Source: Clostridium sp.
GTDB lineage: Bacteria; Bacillota; Clostridia; Clostridiales; Clostridiaceae
DNA: 64,000 bases
Direction of reading: 5' to 3'
Assembly: GCF_022482905.1 (NCBI RefSeq)
Contig: NZ_JAKVOI010000001.1
Span: 2,977,958-3,041,957 of the forward strand
Below are positions 43,949 through 51,756 of this stretch, one piece after another (the first letter of the stretch is position 1; each line of letters opens with the position of its first letter). A model generated the notes under the pieces. The model was not told the origin of the DNA. It made no database searches and saw only the letters and a list, made by a program, of their open reading frames with translations. Made by a program: the position numbers and the translations under genes.

Positions 43949-45619
43949 CTATTGAATTTTTTTGTGCAATGTAAATACCTTGTCTTTGATTTCTATTTCG
44001 TAATTTAAATGATATTTAAAAAAAATTGCTCGCATTTTGGTTGCCTTATAGTTAGGTCTATCTGGGCGATCACCAAGTTGTTTACCATAACAATTGTTAG
44101 CTAAAATTTTAAATTGTTTCTCAAAATAGTCGAGTTCTTCACCAGATAATGTTCTATTGCAGTAACTATTTAGGAAGATTTCGAATTTGTTTTTGGTGTT
44201 ATCTGAATTTATATGAGATATATCTAGATTGGGATTATATGATGCTTTTAAACCAAGCCAATCTAATTGTTGTAGTATAAATATATCCTTATTTCCAGAA
44301 TTAAATTGTATTAAAAGTTTTTCATAAAATAGGTTAATATCTAATAATTCTGATCTAGATATTGGGTTAATAATAGGTTTTAAATATTGATCAAAATATA
44401 AAAGTCCTTTATAGATTTCACTATTAAAAAAATACTTATTTAAAAAGTTTATAGAGTTAATTTCAAATTCATTTATAGCATCAATTTGTTTTTTTATAAT
44501 GTGTAAATTTCTATTAATTTCTATTGCATTACCGCTATATAGATACAAGTTGATTTTTTCACCATTTGAGATTCTTTTCCTACCAAGTACCTGTAAAAAT
44601 TCGGTTTTACTATATGTGAAAATAACTATATTTTTTAAAAGATTGTCCTTGAAGTTTACTGAATTATCCATGACACTTGTAGTAATTAAGATTTTACAAT
44701 TGAAAGATTCTTTATTTATTATTTCATTGTAGAATTTACCATCAGTACTATTTGAATTTTTTGATTCTGCCGAGATAAAAATAGTATGAGGTGAATGTAG
44801 CTTTTCTATCAATTTTTGTCCAGCATTTTTATTGTTCAAAAATATCATCCATTTCATATTTGAATTATCATTATTAATCAAATGCAAAATTTCTTCTTTT
44901 TTATGAAAGTATTTGATATTTATATATTCATAATTCCTTTTAAATCTATAGTATAAAAATTCTTTAGGATTGTAGTAATATTGGCTAAATATTAGATTAT
45001 CATCAAATTTTTTTTCTTCATTTAAAATTAATGGAAAAACTTGATCAGGAGTTGAAGTCATAAAAATTCTGATACAATTTTTGAATAGTATAATTCCTTC
45101 ATTTAGTATTTTATAGGTGAAATTATTGAATAAGAAGTCATTTGTAAAAAAATGGCATTCATCAAAAACCACTATATCATAGTTTTTTAATATGTTAGCT
45201 TCATTAAAAGAATTAATGTATTTTTCAAGTTTTTGATACGTCATTATTCGAACATTTTTAAAATATTCGATATCATCCAAACCGTAAGGCTTATGTTTTT
45301 TCAATATATCGGGACAGTTAGTAATTTTTATTATTCTGTATTTTTCTTGTCTACAGGCTGTAATTCTGTTGGTAATAATCAAAATTTTAAGATCATTTTC
45401 TATACAATATGGTATTATTTTATTTTCAATAAATGTATTTTTACCACTACCTGTCTGACTTGAAATGAAAATTGGATTTCTATGACACCAGTATTGATAT
45501 TCATCCCCTATTCCATCACTAACATAGGTAGAGTCTAGATCTTTAAGAATTACCATATCATCCTTTAAAGCATCATGAATATCGTAAAATTTTATACGAG
45601 ATTGTATTTCTTGATTCAT
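43949..45619 (-). CDS. SF2 DEAD/DEAH-box helicase of the island
   Basis: 556 residues. Helicase motif I is SSQTGSGKNTF (~residue 52), Ia LIITNRITACRQE, motif II FDECHFF (DECH variant), III MTSTP; further motifs are KWMIFLNNKNAGQ (IV) and a V/VI region ILITTSVMDNSVNFKD and FLQVLGRKRISNGE, where QxxGRxxR is visible. The last ~200 residues are lysine/asparagine-rich without recognised motifs. ATG at 45619 (AAAGGAGATT upstream) is preferred; the longer open frame adds an unlikely hydrophobic leader overlapping the divergent gene. It may be the island's replication helicase, or a defence ATPase; I cannot tell which. Confidence 0.78.
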   Translation of the reverse strand: MNQEIQSRIKFYDIHDALKDDMVILKDLDSTYVSDGIGDEYQYWCHRNPIFISSQTGSGKNTFIENKIIPYCIENDLKILIITNRITACRQEKYRIIKITNCPDILKKHKPYGLDDIEYFKNVRIMTYQKLEKYINSFNEANILKNYDIVVFDECHFFTNDFLFNNFTYKILNEGIILFKNCIRIFMTSTPDQVFPLILNEEKKFDDNLIFSQYYYNPKEFLYYRFKRNYEYINIKYFHKKEEILHLINNDNSNMKWMIFLNNKNAGQKLIEKLHSPHTIFISAESKNSNSTDGKFYNEIINKESFNCKILITTSVMDNSVNFKDNLLKNIVIFTYSKTEFLQVLGRKRISNGEKINLYLYSGNAIEINRNLHIIKKQIDAINEFEINSINFLNKYFFNSEIYKGLLYFDQYLKPIINPISRSELLDINLFYEKLLIQFNSGNKDIFILQQLDWLGLKASYNPNLDISHINSDNTKNKFEIFLNSYCNRTLSGEELDYFEKQFKILANNCYGKQLGDRPDRPNYKATKMRAIFFKYHLNYEIEIKDKVFTLHKKIQ

Positions 45620-45758
45620 TTTCTTAATCTCCTTTAATAAAGTTTTATTTTTGTTTATAATTATTACATAAAGGATGAAAAAAAAATAACATCTGTTAAA
45701 CAAATGGGTTGCTTGACAAAATATAATATTTTTTTTTATAATGAAAGGATATGAAATT

Positions 45759-47156
45759 ATGAAATTGTATGACATGATATTTAGATCTCAAAATGATTTT
45801 TCTATAAATGTGCCAAATGAAATAAAAAAAAAAATAGATTATATGAGCTTAGATAAATTAATTAATAAATATAATAGAAAAGAAGAATATTTTATTTTAG
45901 ATGATATTTGGGAAAAAACTATTAATTTATATAAAGCTCATTTTAAAGAAGAGAATGAGTACTTGAAATTTAATGAATTAATAGATTATCAGAAAGATAA
46001 ATTGTTTGAAGATGTAAAATTTCATAGTATTTTTATTATATATTTATCTATTGTATACAACAATAAGGATAAAATTTTAATAGAAAAATGTCCTGAGCTT
46101 TATTTGAATAATATCGAGCCAAATAGAGATACAAGAACTATATATAGAAATTTTAGTACAAATTGTAAAGACGCATTTGAAATTTATAAAAATAATAAAG
46201 AAAATATAGACTCATTATTTGAGTTTAATAAATGTTTTTTTGAAGAAACATCTACATTGAATAAAGGTAAAAAATATGATAAATATGAAACTAATTTAGA
46301 TCCATATATTTTTTATATAACGTATAAGAATTGGAAGTATTGTCCTTATAATCCTAAATATAAATTTGGAATGAAGTTTACAGATATAATACAGTTTTAT
46401 AATAAATGGAAAGTATTTATGAAAAAAATCTATGAAAATGAAAATTGTGATTTGCTTATGGACAAACTTATAAAGGCATACTTAATAGAAAGATTTTTTA
46501 GTATTTCCTTTTTATTTGAAGTAACCAGGAAAGTACGAGATTATGATAATTATGAATCAATGTGTAATAAATTAATGGATTTATGTCCAATAATAAATTT
46601 TCCCATGGTATTTTCTAGGAATAAGTATATAGAAAGGCTTGATTTATTAACAAATAGATATATTAGTGGTTATTATTATCTTTCAACTGAAGCAATTTTA
46701 ATTTATTTAAGTAAAACAATTATTCCAATCCTCATAAAAATATTTTATAGTTTAATCTCAAGGTATATAAAAATTAAACTGAATTGTAAAAGTGAAAATG
46801 ATATCATATCTTGTGTTAAGGATTTAATGAAGACATATATTTATAAAAATTTAGATGAATATGATTATCAGCAATTTTATAAATATAAAGGTGATGAAGA
46901 GTTTAAAGATACATTTGGTTTGGAGGCATTACAGATTAATATATCCTATGTTGTATACAAATATTGCAATAGTTATTTTAATAAAAGTCTAAATTATATA
47001 AATTCTGATATATTTAGAAAAGATATATTGAAAGAAGATACATTAAGGACTAGAATAAATAATAAGGATTTTCCTTTTAATGATATATATTTTACATATA
47101 AAAGATATAATAAGGATGGGGGTTTCAGGGGGAAGGGAAAATCGAAAAATCCATAG
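45759..47156 (+). CDS. Unrecognised 465-aa island protein divergent from the helicase
   Basis: I do not recognise a family. The protein is rich in Lys, Tyr, Asn and Ile, mostly helical in appearance, with one hydrophobic stretch at ~residues 310-335 (STEAILIYLSKTIIPILIKI) too weak to call a membrane segment with confidence. No zinc, nuclease or NTPase motif is seen. It is transcribed away from the helicase across a 139-bp shared region. The last dozen codons (GGFRGKGKSKNP) are written by the G-rich arm of a long hairpin, and the stop lies in the hairpin loop. ATG 45759 has AAAGGATATG upstream. It could be a replication or abortive-infection protein. Confidence 0.7.
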   Translation: MKLYDMIFRSQNDFSINVPNEIKKKIDYMSLDKLINKYNRKEEYFILDDIWEKTINLYKAHFKEENEYLKFNELIDYQKDKLFEDVKFHSIFIIYLSIVYNNKDKILIEKCPELYLNNIEPNRDTRTIYRNFSTNCKDAFEIYKNNKENIDSLFEFNKCFFEETSTLNKGKKYDKYETNLDPYIFYITYKNWKYCPYNPKYKFGMKFTDIIQFYNKWKVFMKKIYENENCDLLMDKLIKAYLIERFFSISFLFEVTRKVRDYDNYESMCNKLMDLCPIINFPMVFSRNKYIERLDLLTNRYISGYYYLSTEAILIYLSKTIIPILIKIFYSLISRYIKIKLNCKSENDIISCVKDLMKTYIYKNLDEYDYQQFYKYKGDEEFKDTFGLEALQINISYVVYKYCNSYFNKSLNYINSDIFRKDILKEDTLRTRINNKDFPFNDIYFTYKRYNKDGGFRGKGKSKNP

Positions 47157-47214
47157 GATTTTGAGATTTCTTTCCCTTCCCCCTGAAAAAAAAGTAGAGG
47201 CTTCGCCTCTACTT
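47123..47214. repeat. Long G-rich hairpin plus second hairpin at the end of the unknown gene
   Basis: TTTCAGGGGGAAGGGAAA (47123-47140) and its exact complement (47171-47188) make an 18-bp stem. Inside, AAAATCC (47146-47152) pairs with GGATTTT (47156-47162). It is followed by A8 and another perfect 10-bp hairpin (47192-47201 with 47205-47214). GC-rich arms are striking in this AT-rich island. It may be a strong terminator or an origin-like structure. Confidence 0.8.
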
Positions 47215-47331
47215 AGTTATAAGTTTTATCTATATGTTAGTGTAGTAAAAAAATAAATAATGTATTTTAATCACAAATAATTATGATAAAGTTTAAATTA
47301 ATTAGTTAACATTTTTTATTATATAGCAGTG

Positions 47332-47395
47332 TGACAAATTGATTTGTCATGACAAATCAGAAAACGATTTGCAGTAACAAAATGTTACTGCAAAT
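47332..47395. repeat. Cluster of TGACAAAT palindromes and a 12-bp inverted repeat
   Basis: TGACAAAT occurs at 47332-47339 and 47350-47357, with its complement ATTTGTCA at 47342-47349, giving overlapping palindromes. Next to it ATTTGCAGTAAC (47367-47378) and GTTACTGCAAAT (47384-47395) form a perfect inverted repeat overlapping the end of the HTH_17 gene. A DNA-binding site cluster or terminator is likely. Confidence 0.6.
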
Positions 47396-47570
47396 TACTA
47401 TTTTCTAATATATATTTTTCTACAGCTATTTTAGGTATTTTCCATATGCGCCCTATTCTAAAAGATTTAATTTTACCTGAATTTAGTATTTTGTAAGCTT
47501 TATTTTTGCCAATTACTAATATATCACAAAGTTCTTCTACACTTAATAAGTCATCGTATTGGTTAAACAT
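47385..47570 (-). CDS. Second small HTH_17 DNA-binding protein
   Basis: 61 residues: LLSVEELCDILVIGKNKAYK then ILNSGKIKSFRIGRIWKIPK, the excisionase-like HTH_17 domain. It differs from the xis gene next to the integrase and may be a transcription regulator or replication accessory protein. AAAGGAGGG precedes the ATG. Its 3' end runs into a palindrome cluster. Confidence 0.8.
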   Translation of the reverse strand: MFNQYDDLLSVEELCDILVIGKNKAYKILNSGKIKSFRIGRIWKIPKIAVEKYILENSNLQ

Positions 47571-47872
47571 AGTTTTTACCCTCCTTTACAAGTTATATTT
47601 ATGTTCTTATATAAAAACGATAGATAACTTAATTAAGGGAATATTAATAATTTTAGTTTATATATTATATAATTGATATAGGCATTGTGAATGCATCACA
47701 AATGCACTGCAGGTTCATAAAAGTACTTAATTTTTATATGAGTTGTCCTATTTGTATAATATAGTAATTTCTATATTTTAAATACTAATCTTTTTAGCAG
47801 CTTTTGCACCTACTAGATAATCAGGATTAGTACGGTTATTTGAAAATTTAATAATAAAATTATTAAATTTTA
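47571..47872. other. Intergenic stretch with a possible gene remnant
   Basis: About 300 bp without an intact gene. Near 47777-47845 the minus strand reads RTNPDYLVGAKAAKKISI before a stop, in a frame open back into the next gene, which suggests the broken end of a former gene. The rest is AT-rich; the TGCAT..ATGCA words near 47695 are the only other structure seen. Confidence 0.3.
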
Positions 47873-48283
47873 TTATGCATCACTATCTTTTTCTGTTTCA
47901 TCAGCGTGTTCCAAGAAGAATTCAATTTCTTTTTTATCTTTTAATCCCCCATAAAATAATTTCTTAGATAAAATGGAATACATTGTTTCTACTTTGAATC
48001 CGTCTTTATAACAAAACTTTCTTGGTCTATTATCTTCATATAATATAACATTTGAAGATAATTGCATTATCTTCGTTTTGCCTTTCTTACGCTCAAAATA
48101 TCTTTCTTCATTTTCCAAATTTTGAAATATATTTTGTCTACAATTTATAGATACATAATCAAGATCGTTTTCTATGCCGTAGAAAACTAATGCTGATTTA
48201 TTGGATAACCAAAAATCATCAGCCTTTATTATATCTTTCTTTATAATATTATCTAGTGCTTTAATTATATCATCTTTGTTCAT
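47873..48283 (-). CDS. Hypothetical protein, possibly nucleotidyltransferase-like
   Basis: 136 residues. I do not recognise it firmly. The pattern FWLSNKSALVFYGIENDLDY recalls the start of minimal nucleotidyltransferases (G-G/S-x-A-L-x-x-Y-G-I ... D-x-D), and KVETMYSILSKKLFYGGLKD recalls their later helix, but the Gly-Ser pair is replaced by Asn-Lys, so it may be inactive or unrelated. It ends acidic (DETEKDSDA). A proper AGGAG ribosome site is present. Proteins of this fold often act in toxin-antitoxin or defence systems. Confidence 0.6.
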   Translation of the reverse strand: MNKDDIIKALDNIIKKDIIKADDFWLSNKSALVFYGIENDLDYVSINCRQNIFQNLENEERYFERKKGKTKIMQLSSNVILYEDNRPRKFCYKDGFKVETMYSILSKKLFYGGLKDKKEIEFFLEHADETEKDSDA

Positions 48284-48326
48284 TTATTATTCTCCTATCT
48301 CAATAATTTTAAATTATAATATTTAA

Positions 48327-48512
48327 TTATCTTAATTTTCCGATTAACTTTGCTATAATCCATACTGGAATAATGATCAATCCAAAAAATAATGAGATAA
48401 CTAATTTCCCGAAGAAGTAATCGCTAAAAGTACCAAAATAGAAAACACCTGCTCTATTTTGTAGAGATGTAAGACAGCAATATGCAATGATTAAGTAGGC
48501 TATTACAAACAT
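48327..48512 (-). CDS. Small membrane protein
   Basis: 61 residues with two hydrophobic segments, MFVIAYLIIAYCC at the N-terminus and LVISLFFGLIIIPVWIIAKL near the C-terminus, ending in a positive KLR. AAAAGGAGATAA lies upstream of the ATG. It follows the zinc-ribbon membrane gene by 14 bp on the same strand and is probably co-transcribed. Family and function unknown. Confidence 0.6.
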   Translation of the reverse strand: MFVIAYLIIAYCCLTSLQNRAGVFYFGTFSDYFFGKLVISLFFGLIIIPVWIIAKLIGKLR

Positions 48513-48526
48513 TCATTTATCTCCTT

Positions 48527-49093
48527 TTATTTTTTATATTTATAATTAGGCATTCCTTGTAAAGTATCATTAGTAGTATCAATGTCAACTGATATAGATT
48601 TATCAGAAGTCTTGTGTGAATACACATTATATAGTGAATCCAATTCCAATTTTATATCGTAAGCTTCTTTTAACGGTTTGTCATTAAGTTTTAAGAAAAT
48701 AACTTTAAATGTGTTATCTTTGTGAACTTCAAATTGAAGACGAATTTTTGTAGTATATCCATAAAGAGATTCTTCCATATCCGCTTGTACAACATTCTTA
48801 TTTTCTTGGGATTCGAAGCTTGTCCAAGTACACTTACTAAAATCAGTTTCTAATACTTTGGCTACAGTAACTGATTTATAATTTCCGAGATATCCTGTTT
48901 TTACTACATCAACTAAATCATCATTGTCAGAGCCTAAAGAACTTATAGCTGCGATAAATATTATAAAAATAATTGTAACTATACCAAATATTTTTAATTT
49001 TGACCTTTTATTTTTTGCGCCACAATAGGGGCAAACTTTTGCTGACTTAGCAATTTCTTTTTTACATGTTTTGCATAATTTCATTTTGGACAT
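48527..49093 (-). CDS. Zinc-ribbon membrane protein
   Basis: 188 residues. An N-terminal zinc ribbon with two CxxC pairs (CKTCKKE and CPYCGAKN, residues ~7-27), one transmembrane segment (IFGIVTIIFIIFIAAISSLG, ~35-55) and an outside domain of ~130 residues. The outside part has mixed strands (KIRLQFEVHKDNTFKVIFLK) without a recognised family. ATG 49093 has TTAAGGAG upstream; the open frame reaches 49207 but without support. Many such proteins are carried by phages and islands. Confidence 0.7.
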   Translation of the reverse strand: MSKMKLCKTCKKEIAKSAKVCPYCGAKNKRSKLKIFGIVTIIFIIFIAAISSLGSDNDDLVDVVKTGYLGNYKSVTVAKVLETDFSKCTWTSFESQENKNVVQADMEESLYGYTTKIRLQFEVHKDNTFKVIFLKLNDKPLKEAYDIKLELDSLYNVYSHKTSDKSISVDIDTTNDTLQGMPNYKYKK

Positions 49094-49247
49094 AATATCA
49101 CTCTCCTTAATTCGTGAATTTTTGATGAACAATTTACCATTATATAAATAATATAACAATATACAACTAATAGTCAATATAAATAATACTAATAGCATAT
49201 TAAACATACTACCAATTACCGCTAAATTATTAGGTGGAGGTATGCAT

Positions 49248-49577
49248 ATGGATCATGTTGCTTTAGGAAAAAGAATAAGAGAAGAAAGATTAAAGTTAAG
49301 GTTAACTCAAGAAAAACTTGCTGAAGATGTTGACGTGAGCAGTTCCTATATAGGCCAGGTAGAAAGAGGAGAGAGAAGTGTTACACTTGATACATTAATT
49401 AGAATTACAAGAAGGTTAAGTGTAACAATTGACTACCTCTTAAAAGATTCAATAGATATGGACAATGATACATATATAGACCAAATTAAACAATTATTAC
49501 ATGGTAGAAATGCAAAGCAGAAGCAAATGGCTTTGGATGTATTAAAAGTTATGTTTTCCAATATGGACAATGAATAA
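49248..49577 (+). CDS. XRE-family repressor
   Basis: 109 residues. A helix-turn-helix XRE domain occupies ~residues 5-60 (LGKRIREERLKLRLTQEKLA then DVDVSSSYIGQVERGERSVT), followed by a short C-terminal helical tail. GGTGGAGG fits the ATG at 49248 better than the one at 49242. As the only plus-strand gene among minus-strand neighbours it is the likely master repressor of the island. Confidence 0.88.
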   Translation: MDHVALGKRIREERLKLRLTQEKLAEDVDVSSSYIGQVERGERSVTLDTLIRITRRLSVTIDYLLKDSIDMDNDTYIDQIKQLLHGRNAKQKQMALDVLKVMFSNMDNE

Positions 49578-49608
49578 AGTTTTATATCTTAAGCAGAATA
49601 AATATATA

Positions 49609-49800
49609 CTATCTCTCATTTTTATCAATGGATCTTATATTATGAACAAATTTTATATCATAAAGCAATTTATTAATGGCATAAGTAATAAATTGGTCTA
49701 AAGTTATAGAAAGTTCTATACATATTGTATTAATTTCCAGCAGTAATTCTGTATTTGTAATGTCTACTTTTATATTTACACTTGAATTTAAATTCTTCAC
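49609..49800 (-). CDS. Small hypothetical protein of the recombination module
   Basis: 63 residues starting at GTG, with GGGAGG eight bases upstream. The sequence is MKNLNSSVNIKVDITNTELL followed by a helical part; no family recognised. It lies downstream of the annealing-like gene on the same strand and resembles the small accessory ORFs of phage recombination modules. Confidence 0.5.
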   Translation of the reverse strand: MKNLNSSVNIKVDITNTELLLEINTICIELSITLDQFITYAINKLLYDIKFVHNIRSIDKNER

Positions 49801-49843
49801 ATGAAACGCCTCCCAAATTTATTTTTTATTAAAAATAATCTTA

Positions 49844-50695
49844 CTAAATTGCAGTATAAATTTTTAAGTACTTAATAAAATCATTTGACTGTATTGATGA
49901 GAGGTTCTTACCTTCTGAAATTTTATAACGTTTTTTCATAAGTTCTTTTACTTTATTAATTGGTATATTATTTTGTTTTATAATTGATATAAGTGTATAT
50001 TGCTGATCCTTATTCATATATTTTTTTACATGAGATGAATTAGAATTTATTGTGTTGGAAGATTTATGTTCAGTATAAGGCTTTTTATTTTTAGCATCAT
50101 TACCAGATGGAAAGTATGAATCTTCAATATCCTGAGTAAATAGTCCGCTTGAACGGGTAGCGGAAAGCACAGCATCAATGAAAGCTCTTTTCTTAGCCAT
50201 TTTTAATATAGTATTTATAATGCTGTAACCATCTTGTGTTTTATATTTGCGTTCTCTGTTATTGCAGCTTCCTATTCCTTCAGCTTCAATTAAACCAGTT
50301 TTTTTATTAATAAGAGTAGTCTTTATTTCATAATGAAATAAAGATTTTTCCCAATTTTCAACTCGATTTATAACCTCAATCTTTTTTGAGAAACCAAAAA
50401 TATCACAAAGTTTTTCAGCACCGGATTTGAATAGGGATGGTTTGGTACAGTTTGGTATAAAGCCATAATCTATATTTACAATCATCATTTCCTTAACAAA
50501 GTTCTGAAGCATTAATATTCTGTTTTTAGCTTCATTAAGTGATATAGCAAGGTCAGGTACAATAGAAATATTTTTATCACTTTCAGAATTATTAAGTAAA
50601 ATTATATTATTGGAATTTTCTTTAGGTAGCTTATTGTTATCATTAGATTCAATTAAATTTATTTTCTTAGCTAATTTACCTTTAAGATCTGCCAT
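49844..50695 (-). CDS. Probable single-strand annealing-type recombination protein
   Basis: 283 residues. No family name is certain. Core features are YGFIPNCTKPSLFKSGAEKL (~85-104), RVENWEKSLFHYEIKTTLIN, EAEGIGSCNNRERKYK and MAKKRAFIDAVLSATRSSGL, a conserved region of phage and plasmid proteins that travel with YqaJ-type exonucleases. The C-terminal ~70 residues are a linker and a small helical domain (KYMNKDQQYTLISIIKQNNI). Immediately downstream of YqaJ, it is the expected annealing partner. AAAAGGAGATAT precedes the ATG. Confidence 0.6.
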   Translation of the reverse strand: MADLKGKLAKKINLIESNDNNKLPKENSNNIILLNNSESDKNISIVPDLAISLNEAKNRILMLQNFVKEMMIVNIDYGFIPNCTKPSLFKSGAEKLCDIFGFSKKIEVINRVENWEKSLFHYEIKTTLINKKTGLIEAEGIGSCNNRERKYKTQDGYSIINTILKMAKKRAFIDAVLSATRSSGLFTQDIEDSYFPSGNDAKNKKPYTEHKSSNTINSNSSHVKKYMNKDQQYTLISIIKQNNIPINKVKELMKKRYKISEGKNLSSIQSNDFIKYLKIYTAI

Positions 50696-50731
50696 CTTGT
50701 ATATCTCCTTTTATTAGAATTTTTAAATAAA

Positions 50732-50773
50732 AAAATTCTGATTGTAAGATTTGAAACTTATAATCAGAATTTT
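50732..50773 (-). terminator. Hairpin between YqaJ and annealing-like genes
   Basis: AAAATTCTGATT (50732-50743) pairs with AATCAGAATTTT (50762-50773), with further inner pairing, followed on the minus strand by TTTTTTATTT. Confidence 0.7.
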
Positions 50774-50781
50774 CATGATAC

Positions 50782-51714
50782 TTATTTTACAGTAAATCGT
50801 CTGAATGTGGATTTAGTAATGTATTTTTTATAAATTTCAGGTTCTGCATCTTTCAATTTTTTTGAGTCAAGTTTTTCAGAGAATATAGTTTTCCATGTAA
50901 TAAGTCTATCTTCTATTACAGCAGTCTCGTTTTTGCCAATTAAAGATTTTAATTTATTTATTACAGTATTTTTTATCTGGCAAATTTCTTTCTCCTTTTC
51001 TTTATAAATGTCATATTGGTTTAACAAATCCAAAGATTCATTTGGAAGTGTTATTTTGCTTTTTTCATGACAATTGGGGTACAGTCTGTTTAGAAGTTCT
51101 GTAGAGGCTTTTGAACCATCAATTTCAAGAGGAACATTATCAATTACATGATTCCAGAAATTATTTTCTAGCTTTGTTATCATATTTATTAACTCATCAT
51201 CTCTTTTTATAAATTTAAATTTAAAATGATTGCCTCCGATTAAAACTGCAATGTAGGCAGCTTTAAAACCTGTAACGGCCATATAGTGCTGAATTTGAAG
51301 CATGTATTCTTCTGGTATACTATTTTCCCATTGATTTTGTTTAAAGGCAGAAGCTGTTTTTGCTTCAAATATACAATTGCCGTAGTTATCATCATAAGTA
51401 ATACCATCTACATTGGCAATCATAAAGTTGTACTTTTCATGTTTTAATATGGAATTGACAATATCTATTTTGAGATTAGTTCTGTCTGTAAATTCTTCAC
51501 GTATTATAGGCTCCATTTTTGTGCCCCAATAGGCCGCTTCACCACTTTCAGCTGGTTTAATTTGTCCTGTTTTCTCCATCCAGAGTTCAACGGGGGATTT
51601 GTATTTATTTATACCACAGAGGGCGGCTACATCACTACCGCCGATACCTTTATTTCTAAAATTCAACCAATCTTTTTTTGAAATATTTTTAGTACTTATA
51701 AATAGTTCAGCCAT
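50782..51714 (-). CDS. YqaJ-family viral recombinase/exonuclease
   Basis: 310 residues of the YqaJ (lambda exonuclease-like, PD-(D/E)XK) family. GIGGSDVAALCGINKYKSPV is the N-terminal signature, the nuclease centre is VDGITYDDNYGNCIFEAKTA (Asp then E-x-K), and QIQHYMAVTGFKAAYIAVL is the conserved helix. It should digest duplex ends to leave single strands for annealing. Flanked by DUF932 and the annealing-like gene on the same strand. Confidence 0.9.
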   Translation of the reverse strand: MAELFISTKNISKKDWLNFRNKGIGGSDVAALCGINKYKSPVELWMEKTGQIKPAESGEAAYWGTKMEPIIREEFTDRTNLKIDIVNSILKHEKYNFMIANVDGITYDDNYGNCIFEAKTASAFKQNQWENSIPEEYMLQIQHYMAVTGFKAAYIAVLIGGNHFKFKFIKRDDELINMITKLENNFWNHVIDNVPLEIDGSKASTELLNRLYPNCHEKSKITLPNESLDLLNQYDIYKEKEKEICQIKNTVINKLKSLIGKNETAVIEDRLITWKTIFSEKLDSKKLKDAEPEIYKKYITKSTFRRFTVK

Positions 51715-51756
51715 AGTAAAAACCTCTTTTCTTATATAAATGAAATAGAACGCACC

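Noticed and set aside
43881-45775. Longer N-termini for the excisionase (to 43937) and helicase (to 45775)
   Set aside because: The extensions lack ribosome sites, and the helicase extension overlaps the divergent gene; starts at 43880 and 45619 have good AGGAGG-type sites.
47332-47395. CRISPR array
   Set aside because: The TGACAAAT words are overlapping short palindromes without regular spacers; no repeat-spacer array or cas gene is seen anywhere in the window.
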